A stretch of DNA of 61,842 bases from IMG/VR virus record IMGVR_UViG_3300009466_000202, positions 1 through 61,842 of that record, one strand, 5' to 3'. The notes below the pieces were generated by a model. It was given only the letters and a program-made list of their open reading frames with translations, ran no database searches and was not told the DNA's origin. Each line of letters opens with the position of its first letter. The first letter of the stretch is position 1. This stretch comes from a virus. Shown piece after piece: positions 1 through 10,321 of this stretch. The translations under genes and the position numbers were made by a program.

Positions 1-3000
1 ATGTATACCTATCAAAATATAGGAGATAGTACCTACGCGGCATTTATACAAGATAACACAATCGAAAGTCCGGAGGCCGATGCAGGACAAAGATTTGGTC
101 ATAGAATGTGTATCAATGATAATGGAGATATTTTAGCAGTGTCATCGGTTGATCCAGGCAGTGCTGGTAAAGTTGAAATTTTTGTAAGAAATAGTCAAAG
201 CAACGATGATAGCACTGCACTAAGTTTTAGACACGTTCAAACATTGAGAGGAACACCATCGGATGGTAGTTCCTTGAACACATCTTTTGGTGATGCTATT
301 GCAATGAGCAAGGACGGTACAACATTAGTAATATCTGCCCCTGGAATAGATAATGGTTTACAAGTTGATGCCGGTGCTGTTTACGAATACAAATGGAACG
401 ATGACGGATCAACTGATTCATACACTTTAAAACAAGTGCTACAGGCACCCGAAGATGCTACAAATATGAGATTTGGATCTACACTAGCGATCAATTCTGC
501 AGGCGATCGGTTAGTAATCGGTGCCGATCAATTTGCAACGCGGTTACCTGTATTGTTTGATTTTGGTGCCACGACATTTGACCTACAAGACACAAACATA
601 GTCGAGTTGAACAAAAATTCCGGTACAGTTTTTACAGCAACCAAATATGATACATTATTTGTTATAGATGATAAACTCACGACATCATCTATCAGTGAAA
701 ATGATAATTTTGGAAAAGGTATTGCTATAATTGACAATGCTTTATTTGTTGGTTCGCCGTATGACGATAACTTAAATGATGACGGATCAACTAGAAGATC
801 CAACGACGGTTCCGTAACAGTATATGATTTAAAAACACAAGGTTCGTATGCTTGGAAAAAATTAGTTGAAGAGGATAACTTAATAGACGAGAGAAAAATA
901 AATTCTGCCTTTATATTCAATTCTGCTGATAACAAAATTATTGATTATCTCGACTACTACGACCCGATCAAGGGCAGAATATTGGGCATAGCAGATAGAG
1001 AAATCAATTATAAAACAGAATGGGATCCTGCGATATACAATTATGGAACATCTGAGCAGACAGTTGACAACAATACTGCATGGGGAGAAGAACATATCGG
1101 TGAAGTCTGGTGGGATCTATCTACTGCAAGATGGGTATGGTACGAGCAAGGAGATCAAGAATACAAAACTAAAAATTGGGGTAAACTATTTCCGGGATCA
1201 ACTATTGACATTTATGAGTGGATTGAAACAAAATTATTGCCATCCGAGTGGGCAACAAGAGCAGATACAATAACTGGGTTGTCACAAAAAGTTTCGGGTA
1301 GTCCTTTATATGGTGACAACACAATTTTCACAGTAAAACAAAAATATAATTCAAATTCTGGAGTATTTGAAAATTATTATTATTATTGGGTGAAAAATTC
1401 TGTATTTTTACCTTCTATTAATAAATCTGTCACGTCAAGAAAAAATACAACTTCGTATATTTCTAATCTAATCACAAATCCTTTACAATCAGATATCAAA
1501 TATTTTGCGGTTACTAATAAAAATTCTTTAATCACGTTCAATGTCAAAGCAAGTTTGGTGAACGAAAATACAGTCTTAAATTTAAGTTATAAAAATAATT
1601 TAAATGAGGGAGATGTGCATTCCGTATGGAGATTAATTAAAGAAGGCGATAAAGATGATAGGCCATCTTCTATTATAGAGAAAAAATGGTGGGATAGTTT
1701 GACAGGCTCGGATGAGCTAGGCAATCAAGTACCCGATATTAATCTACCTTTAAATCAAAGGTATGGTACACTGATTAGACCTCGACAAAGTTGGTATATC
1801 GATAGATTCTCAGCATTAAAAGAAATAATTCAATACACAAACGAAGTTATATCAAAATACGAAATAGCCAATCAAATTAGATATGATAATCTTAATTCCG
1901 CAGATCCAGAACCAACGGAATCATCGGGAGAATGGGATAGTGTTGTTGATTCGTATGCTGAACTGACCTATATAGATACTAAAGACATAAGCGGAAGAAT
2001 CAATGTTTTAGTTCGAAATGACGAACAAAATAGCGGAAACTTGTGGGCGGTATATAACTGGAACGGTACCGAGTGGAATAGAACAAAAGTTCAAACATAC
2101 AGAACAAATAGATATTACAAATTGGCAAACTGGTATGCACAAGGAACAGACGCAAATACAATTATTAATGCTCAATTAAATTATCAATATGAGCTAGAAA
2201 GTCTAATACTCGATAATGAAAAACACGTTAAGGTTCTTTATGGAGACACAGGTGGCTGGAAGATCTACAAGAAAACATCAAACGGCTTCATTAATGTAGC
2301 AACAGAAAACGGAACAATTCAATTTTTATCAACATTATATGACTACTCCATTGATGCTACAGGATTCGACGGGGACGATACCTATGACACAAACTTTTTC
2401 GATCAAGAACCTAGGATTGAAACGAGAAAAATTTTACAGGCATTAAGAGATGATATATTTGTAGGTGATCTGAGGGGAGAATATAACAACATATTCTTTA
2501 TTGGATTGAGAAAAGTACTTGAGGAACAATTATACGTAGACTGGTTAGTTAAAACTTCTTTTATAAACGTTTCGAATACATTTAAACCTTTGACCCAACG
2601 AAAAACATACACTATCGGCACTGAAAACTATGTTGAGGAATACATCAATGAGATAAAACCCTTTCATACAAAAATCAGAGAGTACAAATTAGGATACACT
2701 GCAAACGAGATTCAAGACGGGATTTATACAGACTTCGATATTCCGGCATTTTATGATGGAACAACTTTAAGAAATATTAATCTAACATCGGATGTAGCAT
2801 TGTTATCTCAATATCCATATAGATTTTGGAATGAAAATTATAAAAAATATGTTCATACAATTTCCGTCAGTCACTCGGGTAGCGGATACATTACCGATCC
2901 AACGGTCACTTTGGTGGGCGGAACCTCAAAATCGGTTGGACCGTTCGCAGTGTTAGGGACGAATAACATCGGAGCAAGTTCGGGAACATTTGGATATTTT

Positions 3001-6000
3001 TATCCTTTGTATACAGCATCTGTCGATGCCAACATAGCAGACACTCAAAATAACGGTGACGGCACAAGTATTGAATTTAGATTTAATGAATATCCTGGTG
3101 TTAAATTTTATATGCCAACTTCCAAACAGTACATAGGTATTGCATCGAGACCATCGGGTTACGATGTATATTCCGCTACGGATACTCTTCAGGCCACTGC
3201 CCGAGCAATAATTAAGGAAGGAAAAGTGGTCGAGATCAAAGTATTGACGCCGGGTATGAATTATACTGCCACACCTGCTGTAGTAATTACTGGTGGTGGC
3301 GAAAACGGTTCAACACCGATCGACACTGCTCGTGCTTATGCCAATCTAAGAAATGACGCAGTAAGAGATATAGATGTAAGCATCAAGTTTGATAGAGTCT
3401 CTAGGTCTGCCTCGGTTATAGAATGGAGTAAAAATACTTCTTATGCTGTCAACGACTTAATTAGATATCAAAACGATTTTTACAAAGTTAATGTTGCTTT
3501 TACAAGTACCACTAATTTTAAAAATGATCTAGGAAAACTTACAAAATTAAGAGGCGATGAATCATTTATAACTGCCTCAGAAAGAACACTGGGATTATAT
3601 GCTCCAGTATCAGGAATGCCTGGCAACGAATTATCACAAATCATGACAGGGGTTGATTACGGGGGAGTAATGGTTACCGGTTTAGATTTTGATCATAACA
3701 AAGGTTGGGACGCTTCTCCTTGGTACGACATGCCATGGGACAATTTTGGTTTAGAGAACAGAATAGTATTTTATGGCGATGGTTACACTACACAATTTAC
3801 TTTACCTAAGATTTTACAAAAGACGGACACATACACGGTTTATTTTACTGACATTAGTGATTCTTCTATGTCGTCGATACCGTCTATAGAATATCTTTCA
3901 AACACCACAAGAAAAAGACAAATATCTCAGGTTGTCAAGGGAGACGGATCAACAACAACATTTACTATTGTGGGAGATAATGGAAACCCTGCAAACAATG
4001 AAACATTGATAGAATTAATACCTTTCGAAGAAGACGGTGTATTGACACCAACAGATGACAAAACATTAGACAGTTTGATTAGCGGAGGTTTATTTAAATC
4101 TGTGCTGGGACAAAGTCCTTCGGACATCAACATCGACGGAGATGCTTTTATTACTCCAGAAACATCTTACGCACCCGAAGAAAATTTACCAGGTTCTATA
4201 TTTGATACAGTGGACATCAAAGTTTATACAACACCACAATCTGGAAAACCTTTTATATTACAAAAAATATATAGTGGTGATGGGTCAACAACTACATTTA
4301 ATATAGGACAAATTCCAGGAACACAAGAATCTGTTTTAGTAACTGTTGGTACAGAACACCAAACTTTAAATATTGATTATACTGTAAATATTAATGATAA
4401 AACAATTACATTTACTACCGCTCCAACGATAGATTCATTAATAACAATTAAAAGTTTTGCTGTATCTGGTCTAAATCTCATGGTTGTAGATAATTTTACA
4501 GGAGATGGTTCAACGTCCACATTCATTACTCACGCTAGGGAAACATTCCAATTGGATAGTGCTGGCAGTCAATTATATGTAACCGTTGATGGCGTACCGA
4601 CCTCAAATTTTACATATACTGTACAAAATAAATTGTTATCGGTATTTTTACATTCCGGGGATGGTTCAACTGCTAACCCTCCTTTATCGGGTAAATCTGT
4701 ACAAATTTCTTCTTATAACCTTCCTATAGGAGACGGTAAAGCATATGCCGAAATTAGAACACAAGAATTCACGTATGATGGCAGTTCGACAAGATTAGAT
4801 CTGACCTGGCCTCCGGGAGCAGTGGGTCCATATTCGGGTCTTGCCATAGTTGAACTAAATGGAAAAATATTAAGAGGTCCGGATAATGTTTATTATTCAG
4901 GTGACGGAAGCACTTCGGGGTTCTCTTATAGAAATTTTGCCGGGGGGACATTACCTCCACCGTCTTCTTCTTATGTAGACACAAAATCTGGAGAGAAAAC
5001 AAATATTTTAGACTTGGCAACAACAGTGGATTCTTTTGGAATAGGAACCTACGATAGTGCTTGGTACTTGGCCGTAACACGAGATGAAGTGAGTGGTGAG
5101 TTGGCAACAGCAAAATATTCTCTGGTTCATAATGGATCTAATGCATTCGTTTCCACAACAAGTATTACAAAAACAGGATCCAGCAGTCAATTATCGGTCG
5201 ATGCTGATGTTCTGGCAGGCGAAGTTAGATTGTTAGGAACCGGTGCCAGTGCATTAAACTCGATGTCTTATCTCCGTATTGGATTAGGATCTAACACATC
5301 GGCATTATCGGGTGCTACGGTTTCTTTATTAGAAAATTTAGACATCGACAGTGCAAACGAATTATTAGATACATTTGATAAAACTGTTTACAGAGGTGCA
5401 AAATATTTTATCAGTGTCAAAAATGCTTCTAAAAACGAATATAGTAATATCGAGGCCGTGGTCGTTCATGACGGGACAGATGCCTACATTACACAATATA
5501 ATAACGTGAATTCGGCAAATAGTACTCTTTTAACATTGACAGCCGATGTCAGTGGTTCGAATGTGAGATTGATTGCTTCGGCCAATGAGCCAAATTGTAA
5601 AGTGGTTGTTTATAAAATTGCTCTATCGGACAACGATACAACAGATGGTTCAAATCTAATAGGAGCAAGTAGCGTCGATAGTACTCTTACCACTATAGAT
5701 AGTTTTTTAATATCAGAATATCTCGGAGCCCACTATATTGTGACTAGTTATGACAGTGATTCCGGAACAGCATCTATCAATGAAGTAACACTTATCACAG
5801 ATGGCACTAATACCTATGTCTCTACAGCACCGGAATTGAGTAGTGACGATAATACTCAACTATCGTTTAATGCTTCCATATCAGGAAATACTGTTTCATT
5901 CAAAGCATTATCAAACGTAGGATCCAACACAACTGTATCTGTTTATAGAATGGGACTATTAAGAACACAAGCCGGGGCCACAATATTACCTCAAGATATT

Positions 6001-7179
6001 AAAGTTTATCAAAATGGTTCTCTTAAAACTTTATATTCTGATTATGTGGTCAATGCCGCGACATCAAATGTGGTGTTTAATATTCCTCCTTTAGATAATG
6101 ACGTAATAGCAATAACAACATTTGCGGGTAATCATTATTTCGACGAAGGAGATGATATTATTTTAAAACCAACAGAAATCGCCACTGATGGTTATACTTT
6201 GACAAATGGATCGAAAGTAAATGTAACAACATTTAATAATTCTTCAGGCATGAGAGTAAGAAGAGAGATATTTGTGGGAGATTCATCAGCAGAATTTAGT
6301 TTGTCAGAAAATCCTCTGAACACCGATTACATATTTGTATGGTTAAACGGAGAATCGTTAACATACGGTCACAATTTTTCGATTTCCGATAACGTAATTA
6401 AAATTTATGGATATACATTAACAGAAAATGATAGAATAGATGTAATGTATTTCTCTATTACGTCAGCACAGCAGTCGGTTGGTTTTAGAATATTCAAAGA
6501 TATGTTAAACAGAACATTCTATAAGAGAATTAGTGAAAGTCATACGACAAAGTTGGCAAAGTCTTTAAATTTAGAAGATAAAGAAATCTTAGTCGAGGAT
6601 GGATCAAAATTAAATCCTGTCGACGGCAGTACTTTGAATCCGGGGGTTATTTTTATTAATAAAGAACGTATCGAATATTTTTACAAAAACGGAAATACAT
6701 TAGGTAACCTGAGAAGAGGGACTCTGGGAACAGGTATTAAAGTACATTCATCAGGGTCTTGGGTCATTGACTCGTCGTCACAACAAACGATTCCATATGC
6801 AGACACTGTTTACAATAAAACACATCTAGGAGACGGTAGCACAGTCACGTTCGAAACTAGATTTGTGGCTACACCTGCTTATAAAACAGATAACTCAACT
6901 ATAAATGCCGAGTATGATTTAGATGTATTTGTAGGAGGGCAAAGATTGCCATTCAGGAATTACGACGGAACTAGAAACTATATTGTTGACGGAAGCACCA
7001 ACAGTGTTACTCTGATGTCGGCACCTAGAGATGGAGAACAAGTAAAAATATTACAAAAACGTGGTAAAGTTTGGTATAATACGGGAAATTCTACAGCATC
7101 CGACGGTTTAGGGTTACAAAATGCAACAACTATTCAAGCAAAATTCATAGCGGGAGAGCCAACAAATGCACCTGAATAA
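1..7179 (+). CDS. Giant virion structural protein (VrlC-like), 5' end uncertain
   Basis: The open frame begins at base 1 of the window with ATG, so the true start may lie upstream; 2392 residues are visible. Residues 1 to about 280 contain FG-GAP/beta-propeller-like units (short hydrophobic strands such as LVISAP and FVGSP between Asp/Gly-rich loops). The C-terminal half has at least six copies of a GDGST-x-F motif (DNA near 3940, 4275, 4501, 4657, 4900 and 6830), each starting a beta-rich segment. The protein is rich in Ser, Thr, Asn and Asp and has no enzymatic motif. Marine T4-like phages carry very large structural proteins of this style among baseplate and tail genes, and the fibre genes that follow support that role. 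The function (baseplate, tail decoration or adhesion) is inferred. Confidence 0.75.
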   Translation: MYTYQNIGDSTYAAFIQDNTIESPEADAGQRFGHRMCINDNGDILAVSSVDPGSAGKVEIFVRNSQSNDDSTALSFRHVQTLRGTPSDGSSLNTSFGDAIAMSKDGTTLVISAPGIDNGLQVDAGAVYEYKWNDDGSTDSYTLKQVLQAPEDATNMRFGSTLAINSAGDRLVIGADQFATRLPVLFDFGATTFDLQDTNIVELNKNSGTVFTATKYDTLFVIDDKLTTSSISENDNFGKGIAIIDNALFVGSPYDDNLNDDGSTRRSNDGSVTVYDLKTQGSYAWKKLVEEDNLIDERKINSAFIFNSADNKIIDYLDYYDPIKGRILGIADREINYKTEWDPAIYNYGTSEQTVDNNTAWGEEHIGEVWWDLSTARWVWYEQGDQEYKTKNWGKLFPGSTIDIYEWIETKLLPSEWATRADTITGLSQKVSGSPLYGDNTIFTVKQKYNSNSGVFENYYYYWVKNSVFLPSINKSVTSRKNTTSYISNLITNPLQSDIKYFAVTNKNSLITFNVKASLVNENTVLNLSYKNNLNEGDVHSVWRLIKEGDKDDRPSSIIEKKWWDSLTGSDELGNQVPDINLPLNQRYGTLIRPRQSWYIDRFSALKEIIQYTNEVISKYEIANQIRYDNLNSADPEPTESSGEWDSVVDSYAELTYIDTKDISGRINVLVRNDEQNSGNLWAVYNWNGTEWNRTKVQTYRTNRYYKLANWYAQGTDANTIINAQLNYQYELESLILDNEKHVKVLYGDTGGWKIYKKTSNGFINVATENGTIQFLSTLYDYSIDATGFDGDDTYDTNFFDQEPRIETRKILQALRDDIFVGDLRGEYNNIFFIGLRKVLEEQLYVDWLVKTSFINVSNTFKPLTQRKTYTIGTENYVEEYINEIKPFHTKIREYKLGYTANEIQDGIYTDFDIPAFYDGTTLRNINLTSDVALLSQYPYRFWNENYKKYVHTISVSHSGSGYITDPTVTLVGGTSKSVGPFAVLGTNNIGASSGTFGYFYPLYTASVDANIADTQNNGDGTSIEFRFNEYPGVKFYMPTSKQYIGIASRPSGYDVYSATDTLQATARAIIKEGKVVEIKVLTPGMNYTATPAVVITGGGENGSTPIDTARAYANLRNDAVRDIDVSIKFDRVSRSASVIEWSKNTSYAVNDLIRYQNDFYKVNVAFTSTTNFKNDLGKLTKLRGDESFITASERTLGLYAPVSGMPGNELSQIMTGVDYGGVMVTGLDFDHNKGWDASPWYDMPWDNFGLENRIVFYGDGYTTQFTLPKILQKTDTYTVYFTDISDSSMSSIPSIEYLSNTTRKRQISQVVKGDGSTTTFTIVGDNGNPANNETLIELIPFEEDGVLTPTDDKTLDSLISGGLFKSVLGQSPSDINIDGDAFITPETSYAPEENLPGSIFDTVDIKVYTTPQSGKPFILQKIYSGDGSTTTFNIGQIPGTQESVLVTVGTEHQTLNIDYTVNINDKTITFTTAPTIDSLITIKSFAVSGLNLMVVDNFTGDGSTSTFITHARETFQLDSAGSQLYVTVDGVPTSNFTYTVQNKLLSVFLHSGDGSTANPPLSGKSVQISSYNLPIGDGKAYAEIRTQEFTYDGSSTRLDLTWPPGAVGPYSGLAIVELNGKILRGPDNVYYSGDGSTSGFSYRNFAGGTLPPPSSSYVDTKSGEKTNILDLATTVDSFGIGTYDSAWYLAVTRDEVSGELATAKYSLVHNGSNAFVSTTSITKTGSSSQLSVDADVLAGEVRLLGTGASALNSMSYLRIGLGSNTSALSGATVSLLENLDIDSANELLDTFDKTVYRGAKYFISVKNASKNEYSNIEAVVVHDGTDAYITQYNNVNSANSTLLTLTADVSGSNVRLIASANEPNCKVVVYKIALSDNDTTDGSNLIGASSVDSTLTTIDSFLISEYLGAHYIVTSYDSDSGTASINEVTLITDGTNTYVSTAPELSSDDNTQLSFNASISGNTVSFKALSNVGSNTTVSVYRMGLLRTQAGATILPQDIKVYQNGSLKTLYSDYVVNAATSNVVFNIPPLDNDVIAITTFAGNHYFDEGDDIILKPTEIATDGYTLTNGSKVNVTTFNNSSGMRVRREIFVGDSSAEFSLSENPLNTDYIFVWLNGESLTYGHNFSISDNVIKIYGYTLTENDRIDVMYFSITSAQQSVGFRIFKDMLNRTFYKRISESHTTKLAKSLNLEDKEILVEDGSKLNPVDGSTLNPGVIFINKERIEYFYKNGNTLGNLRRGTLGTGIKVHSSGSWVIDSSSQQTIPYADTVYNKTHLGDGSTVTFETRFVATPAYKTDNSTINAEYDLDVFVGGQRLPFRNYDGTRNYIVDGSTNSVTLMSAPRDGEQVKILQKRGKVWYNTGNSTASDGLGLQNATTIQAKFIAGEPTNAPE

Positions 7180-7189
7180 ATACAACGTC

Positions 7190-7846
7190 ATGACAGAAGA
7201 AAAACAAATTGAAAATATCGAATCAGAAAATAAGAAACCCCAAGATAAATCAGGTATCAAAGTAGAGGGTCATATTAAAATATGGGATCCTGAATCTGGC
7301 GAAATTATCATAGATAAAAGAAATGCAATACATTATGAAAATATGAGCATCGCATTGGCAAATTCTTTAGCCAATAAGAGCACAGGATTTATTCATGAGA
7401 TGGCATTCGGTAATGGTGGTACAACTGTTGACCCAACAGGTATTATCACTTATCTAACTCCTAATACAACAGGAACCAATGCCACATTATACAACCAAAC
7501 ATATTATAAAGTTGTAGATGATAATTCAACAACCAACAAGGATACAACAAGAAATAAAATTGAAACAAGACATACAGCGGGTAACAAATATACCGACATA
7601 GTTATAACTTGTACATTGGATTACGGTGAACCTGCCGGACAGGCGGCATTTGATAATACAACAGATTTCAATGGTGATTTTGTTTTTGACGAGCTGGGAT
7701 TAAAAAGTTGGGAAGGCACCGAAAATGGTTCGACAAATAAGTTGTTGACTCATGTCATCTTCCATCCAGTACAAAAATCTTTGAATAGATTGATACAGAT
7801 CGATTACACATTAAGAATACAAAGTTTAACAACATTTACGGAATAA
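7190..7846 (+). CDS. Virion-associated protein, probable baseplate or tail
   Basis: I start it at the ATG at 7190 (residues MTEEKQ) rather than the in-frame ATG at 7166, which would overlap the preceding gene. The product is about 218 residues with a charged N-terminus, then a Thr/Asn-rich body, with no transmembrane segment or catalytic motif. It lies between the giant structural gene and a fibre gene on the same strand, so a minor structural role is likely. An AATAAATA octamer lies 7 nt before the start. The family is not recognised. Confidence 0.65.
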   Translation: MTEEKQIENIESENKKPQDKSGIKVEGHIKIWDPESGEIIIDKRNAIHYENMSIALANSLANKSTGFIHEMAFGNGGTTVDPTGIITYLTPNTTGTNATLYNQTYYKVVDDNSTTNKDTTRNKIETRHTAGNKYTDIVITCTLDYGEPAGQAAFDNTTDFNGDFVFDELGLKSWEGTENGSTNKLLTHVIFHPVQKSLNRLIQIDYTLRIQSLTTFTE

Positions 7847-7849
7847 TAA

Positions 7850-9097
7850 ATGTCTTACATAGTAAACAAATCAAATTCATTAGCATCGCCAAATCAATAT
7901 GTGGTCGAGGATAATATTCTTAATACACAGACAGATTTATCATTTGTAGGTAAAGGATATGCTGGGTATGGAGAAATTATAGCCGAAAATTTTTTACATC
8001 TACTAGAAAATTTCTCAAGCTCGACTGAACCTTCTAAACCTATCAAAGGGCAATTATGGTTCGACGAGTCGCAAGGAAAATTAAAAGTCTATGCCGGCAC
8101 TAGTTTTCAACCCACCGGTGGAGCGAATTATCAAGCAACTGCTCCGGCAAATATGTTGTCTGGAGATTTATGGATCAACTCCTCAACCCAGCAATTATAT
8201 TTTAATAATGGAACAACTAACGTATTGGTTGGACCACCATCGTCATCGGATAGCGGTTTAAAATTTGATCAAATATTGGACGCCACGGATGCCACAAAAA
8301 ATTTACAAAGTTTAAAAAGTAATGGACAGACTCTTGCCACGATCAGCGATGAAGAGTACACACCAAAGGTCGACATAGCAGGATTCAAATCTATTAAAAA
8401 AGGTATTAGTTTATACGGCGCGGCGGCATCATCCATCGGAAAAACATCAACATATAAATTTTATGGATCGGCAACCAATGCTGATTCTTTAGGTGACTAC
8501 CTTGCTAATGAATATGTTTTAAAAACCGCTGGAACGACCAATGTGATGGATACCAACTTAACAATCGCAGTGAATACCGGATTATCGGTCGGAACCAACA
8601 GAGATTTTGCTTTCATCGTGGGTGATGACTCGGTTACAGGAATAGTACAAAATAGACAGAACAATGGAGATATAATATTTAGAATCAACGATGGTGGTGT
8701 AACAAATACTATCATGACGATCGACGGTTCGGAATCTAGAATAGGTATCGGGACGTCAACTCCGTCAACTAAATTAGATGTCCTAGGCACAGTGAAAGCA
8801 ACTGCTTTCTCAGGCTCGCTTACTGGATCAGTTTCTTCATCATCTGTTTATGTTTCCGCTGGAGGAACTATTAGTTTTGAAGGTGCTTCGGAAAACGTTT
8901 ATAAAACAACTTTAACAGTTCAAGACCCAACAAGCAACAACACAATTACATTACCTAACAGGACAGGTACAGTAATAACAAGTGCCGATACTGACACAGT
9001 GAACAAAGATATGTTGTATAATTTACAAACATTACAAATTTTAGATTCATCTGGTGCCGTATTAAAAACTATCTATGGTGTTGGAGACGCAAGTTAA
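7850..9097 (+). CDS. Tail fibre-like protein, paralogue 1 of 3
   Basis: 415 residues. The first ~130 residues closely resemble those of the genes at 10322 and 15298: an MSYxVNK start, a GKGYAGYGE motif near residues 34-42, a LLENFSSST stretch, then GQLWFDES and a second GDLWINSS block. The C-terminal part diverges and contains an RIGIGTSTP-like segment typical of fibre and peptidase-chaperone-linked structural proteins. A shared N-terminus with a variable C-terminus is the usual plan for fibres that dock to one site but differ in receptor binding. Assignment as a fibre is by composition and context, not by a catalytic motif. Confidence 0.7.
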   Translation: MSYIVNKSNSLASPNQYVVEDNILNTQTDLSFVGKGYAGYGEIIAENFLHLLENFSSSTEPSKPIKGQLWFDESQGKLKVYAGTSFQPTGGANYQATAPANMLSGDLWINSSTQQLYFNNGTTNVLVGPPSSSDSGLKFDQILDATDATKNLQSLKSNGQTLATISDEEYTPKVDIAGFKSIKKGISLYGAAASSIGKTSTYKFYGSATNADSLGDYLANEYVLKTAGTTNVMDTNLTIAVNTGLSVGTNRDFAFIVGDDSVTGIVQNRQNNGDIIFRINDGGVTNTIMTIDGSESRIGIGTSTPSTKLDVLGTVKATAFSGSLTGSVSSSSVYVSAGGTISFEGASENVYKTTLTVQDPTSNNTITLPNRTGTVITSADTDTVNKDMLYNLQTLQILDSSGAVLKTIYGVGDAS

Positions 9098-9120
9098 TTT
9101 GTTTTTAAGGACATTTGATT

Positions 9121-10101
9121 ATGGCAGTTAGAACTCCTTTGTACTACGATTCAGGTTTAGGCAATCCTAGAAAAATGAATTCCGCACAGATCAATGCAAT
9201 TAAATTAAGAATGAAATATCTTTACTACAGCAATCCCTCTGTGTCGTTGGTTGTTTATGATGACGATGGATCCACAGTACCTGCTGGATCTTCTATAGGT
9301 TCCATGATAGATACGAGATTACAAGCAGGAGAAAGCATTTCAGACACAAGAAAACCCACACCCGAGGAAACACCAAACATCACTACGATATCAAATACAT
9401 ATGCTAGGATATATCAATCGGTTGCGACAGAAGAAGAACCCCAAGATACAAACAGAACACAATTTCCTGTGTATTATGATACAAACGAAACAGGAGCAAT
9501 TATAATTAGATCTATGACATTACAAGATATGTACGATACTTTTGCTTATGATGTTATTAATGGATGGACAGATCACACATCAACGTTTGTTCCGGGTTTA
9601 AACGATGATGGAGAAGTGTACACAGTTTGGACATCGTCAACACCTCCGACAAATTACACACTGGTTAGTAATACTCCAATTTTCATAGATACAAGAGCAA
9701 ACACGTCAGCATACTCTGCCTCTGGTATTCCAGAAACTTTAGACCAACCCACTGTAGTACAAAATTATTATCTTCATAAAAAATCTAAAATCGAAAGTTA
9801 TAGTGCTGTACCATTAAAAATTACAACACAAGGAAATTTACTTGAATTAAGCACAGCCGACTGGGACACTACATTTGGTAGTATAATTAAATACCTTGCT
9901 CAGAGCGTGACCGGATATAAGTTAAGGTATGGTATAAATGGTTCGGGTAACACCTGTGGATCTTCCATGATCAACACAAAATTAGATGGCAACGGAGAAT
10001 ACAATTTTATACGTTCGGCGCCTTATTGGATTGCTCAAAAATTCCCCAATGGAACAGCAACAACAGTATCAACATACAATCTAACTGTGGAACAGTCATA
10101 A
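9121..10101 (+). CDS. Structural protein, probable tail
   Basis: I chose the ATG at 9121 (MAVRTPLYY), which has AAGGA about 10 nt upstream, over the in-frame alternative at 9115. About 326 residues, rich in Thr, Ser, Tyr and Asn, with no membrane segment or enzyme motif. It lies between two paralogous fibre genes and its last base is shared with the next start (taATG), so translation is probably coupled. No family is recognised beyond a marine phage structural protein. Confidence 0.65.
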   Translation: MAVRTPLYYDSGLGNPRKMNSAQINAIKLRMKYLYYSNPSVSLVVYDDDGSTVPAGSSIGSMIDTRLQAGESISDTRKPTPEETPNITTISNTYARIYQSVATEEEPQDTNRTQFPVYYDTNETGAIIIRSMTLQDMYDTFAYDVINGWTDHTSTFVPGLNDDGEVYTVWTSSTPPTNYTLVSNTPIFIDTRANTSAYSASGIPETLDQPTVVQNYYLHKKSKIESYSAVPLKITTQGNLLELSTADWDTTFGSIIKYLAQSVTGYKLRYGINGSGNTCGSSMINTKLDGNGEYNFIRSAPYWIAQKFPNGTATTVSTYNLTVEQS

Positions 10102-10304
10102 TGCAGTTAGTCAATGGTAGATTTATAAAGGCTTATTATATTAATAATAAATCCTTAATTTCCGCAGTGTGGCTTAATGAAGCATCAAATGAGGAATGTC
10201 AAATTTTCATAAACAATAAAGAAAACAGTAAATTATACCAGGAACTGATAAAAGACATCAGTATAAAAGATATTGAAAATACTACTAATGAAAAAGTCTA
10301 TTAA
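10101..10304 (+). CDS. Small conserved-looking hypothetical protein
   Basis: The ATG overlaps the stop codon of the previous gene by one base. The 67-residue product (start MQLVNGRFIKAYY) is Asn/Lys/Ile-rich with no membrane segment. A longer frame opening at 10026 exists but would overlap the upstream gene by 76 nt. Its position between fibre genes suggests a small tail or fibre-assembly factor; this is inferred from position only. Confidence 0.55.
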   Translation: MQLVNGRFIKAYYINNKSLISAVWLNEASNEECQIFINNKENSKLYQELIKDISIKDIENTTNEKVY

Positions 10305-10321
10305 AAACAATAAATAGTGTT

